This document shows positions 60,568 through 64,000 of a DNA stretch of 64,000 nucleotides, piece by piece. How positions within the stretch are numbered: position 1 is the stretch's first letter; every line of letters starts with the position of its first letter. The notes beneath the pieces were generated by a model. It had not been told where the DNA came from, searched no databases, and worked only from the letters and a program-made list of their open reading frames with translations. Source of the DNA: Schaalia hyovaginalis (GTDB taxonomy: Bacteria; Actinomycetota; Actinomycetes; Actinomycetales; Actinomycetaceae); contig NZ_JACHMK010000001.1 in NCBI RefSeq assembly GCF_014208035.1, positions 496,001 to 560,000 of the forward strand. Reading direction: 5' to 3'. Both the position numbers and the translations under genes were made by a program.

Positions 60568-61533
60568 ATGACTGCGCCCACAACCCCCACTTCCCGCTCC
60601 GACTTCGCTGACGACCCGACGCGAACCGCCGCCCGCGTTGAAATCGCGGAGAGGCCCGCGAGTTCCCTCGGGGCCGCCGCCGCGTTCCCGGCCTTCCTCA
60701 TCCTGGTGGCCGGGTTCGTCTTCTCCATCTACTTCTTCATCACGGGCGTGATCATGGCCGACGCCAATGAGGCCGGCGGGATCCTTCGGATCGTCGTGGC
60801 CTCGATCGTGTTCCTCCTCGTCCTCATCCTGTTCACCTCGCTCACGGTCGTCTCGCCCGGCCAGACTTCGGTCCGCCAGTTCTTCGGCAAGTACATCGGC
60901 ACGGTGAGGCGCACGGGCCTGGTCCTCGTCCCCCCGCTGTCGAACGGGAAGAAGGTGTCCGTCAAGGTTCACAACTTCGAGACGCACGAGCTCAAGGTGA
61001 ACGACTCCGACGGCAACCCCGTCAACATCGCCGCGATCGTCGTCTGGCAGGTCGCCGACACCGCCCGAGCCGTCTTCGCCGTTGAGGAGTACGAGGAGTT
61101 CATCAAGGCCCAGGCCGAATCGGCCCTGCGCCACGTCGCGACGACGCACCCCTACGATGAGCCCGGCCCGGGCGAGACCTCCCTGCGCGGCGGCACCGAC
61201 ATCGTCTCGGCAGAGCTCGCGGCCGAGGTCGCGGCCCGCGTCGCCCTCGCCGGCCTCGAAATCGTCGAGGTTCGCATCTCCTCCCTCGCCTACGCCCCCG
61301 AGATTGCTCAGGCGATGCTCCAGCGCCAGCAGGCGGGCGCCGTGATCTCCGCCCGCGAACAGATCGTCGAGGGCGCGGTCTCCATGGTCCGCCAGGCCCT
61401 CGAGCGCCTCGAGCAGGACGAGATCGTCTCCCTCGATGACGAGCGCAAGGCCCAGATGGTCTCCAATCTGCTCGTCGTCCTCTGCTCCGACACGAACACC
61501 CAGCCGATCATCAACGCGGGTTCGCTCTACTGA
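60568..61533 (+). CDS. SPFH/Band 7 domain membrane protein
   Basis: About 321 residues from the ATG at 60568. Two N-terminal transmembrane segments (FPAFLILVAGFVFSIYFF; IVVASIVFLLVLILF), then the SPFH core: TVVSPGQTSVRQFFGKYIGTVRRTGLVLVPPL, VHNFETHELKVNDSDGNPVNIAAIVVWQVADT, AQAESALRHVATTHPYDE. ends with coiled coil. Possible membrane scaffold. Paired with the RHH gene that follows by 31 bp. Confidence 0.92.
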   Translation: MTAPTTPTSRSDFADDPTRTAARVEIAERPASSLGAAAAFPAFLILVAGFVFSIYFFITGVIMADANEAGGILRIVVASIVFLLVLILFTSLTVVSPGQTSVRQFFGKYIGTVRRTGLVLVPPLSNGKKVSVKVHNFETHELKVNDSDGNPVNIAAIVVWQVADTARAVFAVEEYEEFIKAQAESALRHVATTHPYDEPGPGETSLRGGTDIVSAELAAEVAARVALAGLEIVEVRISSLAYAPEIAQAMLQRQQAGAVISAREQIVEGAVSMVRQALERLEQDEIVSLDDERKAQMVSNLLVVLCSDTNTQPIINAGSLY

Positions 61534-61564
61534 GCGGCCTCGATCCAGGAGGAGGATCCGAACC

Positions 61565-61825
61565 GTGGCGGGCGGCAAGCGCGAGCGCAAGCAGCTGCTC
61601 CTCAGGCTCGACCCGGCCGTCCATGAGGCGCTCGCCTCGTGGGCGGCCGATGACCTGCGCTCCGTGAACGCCCAGATCGAGATGGTCCTGCGGCGCGCCC
61701 TCAAGGACTCCGGGCGCGACCCGAAGGCGGCCCCGATGCGCGGGCGCGGCAGGCCCCGCAAGACCCCGATCGCCGAGGGCGGGGCTCCCGGCGCATCGGA
61801 GGGGGAACCCGACAGGGGCGCCTGA
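61565..61825 (+). CDS. Small ribbon-helix-helix (Arc/HicB-antitoxin-like) protein with an AT-hook
   Basis: 86 residues from the GTG at 61565, with GGAGGAGG upstream. RKQLLLRLDPAVHEALASWAADDLRSVNAQIEMVLRRAL is a complete RHH fold. The tail has RGRGRPRKTP, a canonical AT-hook. The same SPFH plus RHH pair is common in actinobacteria. No toxin gene is present, so it is more likely a DNA-binding partner or regulator than an antitoxin. Confidence 0.8.
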   Translation: MAGGKRERKQLLLRLDPAVHEALASWAADDLRSVNAQIEMVLRRALKDSGRDPKAAPMRGRGRPRKTPIAEGGAPGASEGEPDRGA

Positions 61826-61855
61826 CCCCTCCTCCTCCCGCCTCCCGCCTCCGCC

Positions 61856-62042
61856 GAGGTCATCACCTTTCTGCGTCGAAATCATCACCTTTCTCTGCCG
61901 AGGTCATCACCTTTCTTCGTCGAGAGTGTTCCCTTACGTACTGCGGAGGGCGAAGCCCGCCGCAGGGAATCGCGGCGGTAATGCTTTCGATGGACGAAAG
62001 TGATGCTTTCGATGGATAAAAGTGATGATCTCGGTGAAGGGG
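61856..62042. repeat. 22-bp tandem repeat arrays, copy C (two facing blocks)
   Basis: Left block units start at 61856, 61878, 61900 and 61922, the last degraded to GAGAGTGTTCCC. Right block units start at 61977, 61999 and 62021, in the opposite orientation and beginning GGTAATGCTTTCGATGG as copy A does. The 22-bp period is exact in both. Between them is a CTGCGG...CCGCAG hairpin at about 61940-61964. Confidence 0.85.
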
Positions 62043-62165
62043 GAGTGGAAGTCGAGTGGCGGGCGAATCGGAGCCGAACGGCCCGAGCGGGCAGGCCCGC
62101 GAACTCAGTAGACTGGGCAAAGGTGCGGCCACCGTCGCACGAACACCGATTCGCGGGAGAAACTC

Positions 62166-63446
62166 ATGCCAGCCGTCATCGTGCTCGGCGCCCAGTGGGG
62201 CGACGAAGGCAAGGGCAAGGCGACCGACCAGCTCGGTCAGAACACCGACTACGTCGTGAAGTTCAACGGCGGGAACAACGCCGGACACACCGTCGTCATC
62301 GACGATGAGAAGTACGCCCTTCACCTCCTGCCCGCGGGCATCCTCTCCGAGGGCGTGACCCCGATCATCGGCAACGGCGTCGTCGTGGACCTCGAGGTCC
62401 TCTTCGCCGAGCTCAATGAGATGACCTCGCGCGGCGTCGACTGCTCGCGCCTGCTCATCTCCTCCAACGCGCACATCATCCCGCCCTACAACCGCCTCAT
62501 GGACCAGGCGAACGAGCGCGCGCGCGGGAAGAACCAGATCGGCACCACCGGCCGCGGGATCGGCCCGACCTACGCCGACAAGATGAACCGCATCGGCCTG
62601 CGCATCCAGGACCTCTTCGACCCGGAGGGCCTCTCCCTCAAGGTCGAAGCCGCGCTCGCCCCCAAGAACGAGATCTTCGCCGCCGTCGGCATGGAGACCC
62701 TCGACCCGACGGTCGTCACCGAGGAGCTCCTGTCCTACGCCGAACGGGTGCGCCCCATGGTGTGCGACGTGTCGCTCGTCGTCAACGACGCCCTCGACCG
62801 CGGCGACACCGTCCTCTTCGAGGGCGGCCAGGCGACCATGCTCGACATCGACCACGGCACCTACCCCTTCGTCACCTCCTCGAACCCGACGGCGGGCGGA
62901 GCCCTCACGGGCACCGGCGTCGGCCCGACCCGCATCGACCGGGTCGTCGGCGTCGCCAAGGCCTACACGACGCGCGTGGGCGAGGGCCCCTTCCCGACTG
63001 AACTCGACGACGAGGTCGGCGAGGCCCTGCGCCAAAAGGGCGGGGAGTTCGGCGTCACCACGGGCCGCCCGCGCCGCACCGGTTGGTTCGACGCCGTCGT
63101 CATGCGCTACGCGACGCGCATCAACGGCCTCACCGACATCTGCCTGACGAAGCTCGACGTCCTCACCGGCTACGAGACCATCCCCGTGTGCACCGCCTAC
63201 GAGGTCGACGGCGTGCGCACCGAGGAGATGCCCCTCGACCAGGGCGGGTTCGAGCGAGCCGTCCCCGTCTACGAGGAGCTGCCCGGCTGGACCGAGGACA
63301 TCTCCGAATGCAGGAGCTTCGACGAGCTCCCCGCCGCCGCGCAGGCCTACATCGCGCGCCTCGAAGAGCTCTCGCGCTGCCGCATCCAGTCGATCGGCGT
63401 GGGCGCCGGCCGCGAGGCGACGATCGTGCGTTATCCGCTGATCTGA
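62166..63446 (+). CDS. purA: Adenylosuccinate synthetase
   Basis: 426 residues. [19 protein letters not shown] is the GTP loop, then [56 protein letters not shown] and [19 protein letters not shown]. Converts IMP and aspartate to adenylosuccinate in AMP synthesis. GGGAGAAA ribosome site. Confidence 0.97.
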   Translation: MPAVIVLGAQWGDEGKGKATDQLGQNTDYVVKFNGGNNAGHTVVIDDEKYALHLLPAGILSEGVTPIIGNGVVVDLEVLFAELNEMTSRGVDCSRLLISSNAHIIPPYNRLMDQANERARGKNQIGTTGRGIGPTYADKMNRIGLRIQDLFDPEGLSLKVEAALAPKNEIFAAVGMETLDPTVVTEELLSYAERVRPMVCDVSLVVNDALDRGDTVLFEGGQATMLDIDHGTYPFVTSSNPTAGGALTGTGVGPTRIDRVVGVAKAYTTRVGEGPFPTELDDEVGEALRQKGGEFGVTTGRPRRTGWFDAVVMRYATRINGLTDICLTKLDVLTGYETIPVCTAYEVDGVRTEEMPLDQGGFERAVPVYEELPGWTEDISECRSFDELPAAAQAYIARLEELSRCRIQSIGVGAGREATIVRYPLI

Positions 63447-63470
63447 TCCCCGATCCTCATCGCACGCGCT

Positions 63471-63500
63471 GCGGGGCCGCTTCGGAGGAAGCGGCCCCGC
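63471..63500 (+). terminator. Terminator of purA
   Basis: Perfect 13-bp stem (63471-63483 / 63488-63500) with a GGAG loop, 24 bp after the purA stop. No T run, as is common in this genome. Confidence 0.7.
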
Positions 63501-63553
63501 AGCGTCCTCCGCCTTCGGCGATCCGCGCGGGGGACCGGAAGGGGAACGCTGAG

Positions 63554-63634
63554 GCACCGAGCCGAAAGCGCCTGTCGGCGCGAAGGCCGCTCGTAGCGGC
63601 GAAGTGTGGAGCCCGGGGCTTAACGACTCGGTGC
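63554..63634 (+). ncRNA. Possible structured RNA or leader (three hairpins in a closed stem)
   Basis: An 8-bp closing stem GCACCGAG/CTCGGTGC (63554-63561 / 63627-63634) encloses three hairpins: GCGCC/GGCGC (63568-63581), GCCGCT/AGCGGC (63586-63600) and AGCC/GGCT (63610-63620). The joining segments are A-rich (GAAA, GAAG, GAAGTGTGG, TAACGA). It lies 100 bp upstream of the next gene. No known riboswitch or tRNA pattern was recognised. Confidence 0.4.
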
Positions 63635-63734
63635 GCGCCCCACTATACGCGGCGCGGTCCTCGCCGCGCCCCTGCGAAGGCGTGGCCTTCATGACACGTC
63701 CCGGCCCGCGCGGCGCATATGCGACCATTGGGGT

Positions 63735-64000
63735 ATGAGCACACAGCCTCCGACGCCCGAACTCCCCAGACGCAGGGACCGCGCGAGCGCCGGAGCGCAC
63801 GGCCGCACCTCAGAGATCCCGGTCGTCCGCACCAAGAGGGCGCAAGGCATGCTCGGCATGATCGACGCCCTCGCTCAAGACGACCTGCGGCGCAGGCCCG
63901 GAATGAGGCTCTCCGCCTTCACCGTCATGACGCTCTCACTGCTGGCCATCCTCACCTGGCTCATCTCGGGCAGCGCCTGGACCCTAGGCGCGGTGATCGG
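63735..64000 (+). CDS. Hypothetical membrane protein, partial (runs off the right edge)
   Basis: From the ATG at 63735: about 55 polar, Arg-rich residues (LPRRRDRASAGAHG, PVVRTKRAQGMLGMIDAL) and then a hydrophobic segment FTVMTLSLLAILTWLISG at the edge. The 3' end is missing, so the family cannot be named. Confidence 0.6.
   Translation, partial: MSTQPPTPELPRRRDRASAGAHGRTSEIPVVRTKRAQGMLGMIDALAQDDLRRRPGMRLSAFTVMTLSLLAILTWLISGSAWTLGAVI

Noticed and set aside
61565..61825. The RHH protein as a HicB-type antitoxin
   Set aside because: No HicA-like or other toxin gene lies beside it; the neighbour is an SPFH membrane protein.

Overview
The window is high-GC DNA from an actinobacterium, most likely a member of the Actinomycetaceae (Actinomyces/Schaalia type). 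This rests on several things seen here: sortase-anchored proteins with LAxTG-like signals, CarD, Lsr2, SenX3/RegX3, a SigK/RskA/DipZ set, and a six-gene 'anchored-repeat' metal ABC transporter operon. The organism call is an inference from gene content, not from a marker gene.

Layout. 1-540: the end of an integrated element, with a truncated phage/plasmid-type helicase whose 5' end is cut exactly at the 3' end of a tRNA-Thr (putative att site) followed by the tRNA terminator. 977-7360: two cell-wall adhesins (a Cna_B-type protein with an internal frameshift, and a VaFE-repeat protein) with a DUF1304/TetR pair between them. 7435-8418: hemH. 8483-17312 (minus strand): six genes, each overlapping the next by 4 bp, encoding wall proteins with choice-of-anchor M domains, a ZnuA-like lipoprotein, an ATPase and a permease, behind a Zur-like box. 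17780-21750: a ClC channel and a probable cystine ABC transporter preceded by a Cys-rich leader peptide. 21874-24429: MarR regulator, FMN reductase and luciferase-like monooxygenase. 24675-34491: housekeeping genes (lsr2, gpmA, phoU, senX3-regX3, carD, ispD, ispF, thrC) with an MFS transporter and a methyltransferase. 34586-36192: a small accessory insertion with a SIR2-like NADase candidate and a tiny basic protein. 36289-38887: cysS and rlmB.

39260-54904 is a complete type I-E CRISPR-Cas locus: cas3, cse1, cse2, cas7e, cas5e, cas6e, cas1e, cas2e and an array of 103 repeats and 102 spacers. The array starts only 18 bp after cas2, so any leader must lie inside the cas2 coding sequence. The distal five repeats are degenerate, and a further decayed repeat lies in register beyond them.

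55023-64000: an orphan fragment, a DUF817 membrane protein, a Met/Asp/Lys/His-rich lipoprotein divergent from dipZ, sigK-rskA, an SPFH protein with a ribbon-helix-helix/AT-hook partner, purA, and the start of a membrane protein preceded by a possible structured RNA.

The least explained signals are: (i) a family of 22-bp phased tandem repeats at three sites, reading in the same direction after the stop codons of three unrelated genes; (ii) the SIR2 plus GAF-like protein with its small neighbour; (iii) the multibranch RNA-like fold near 63.6 kb; (iv) paired 18-bp direct repeats upstream of cas3. The repeat arithmetic and motif positions were counted by eye; no alignments or searches were run.
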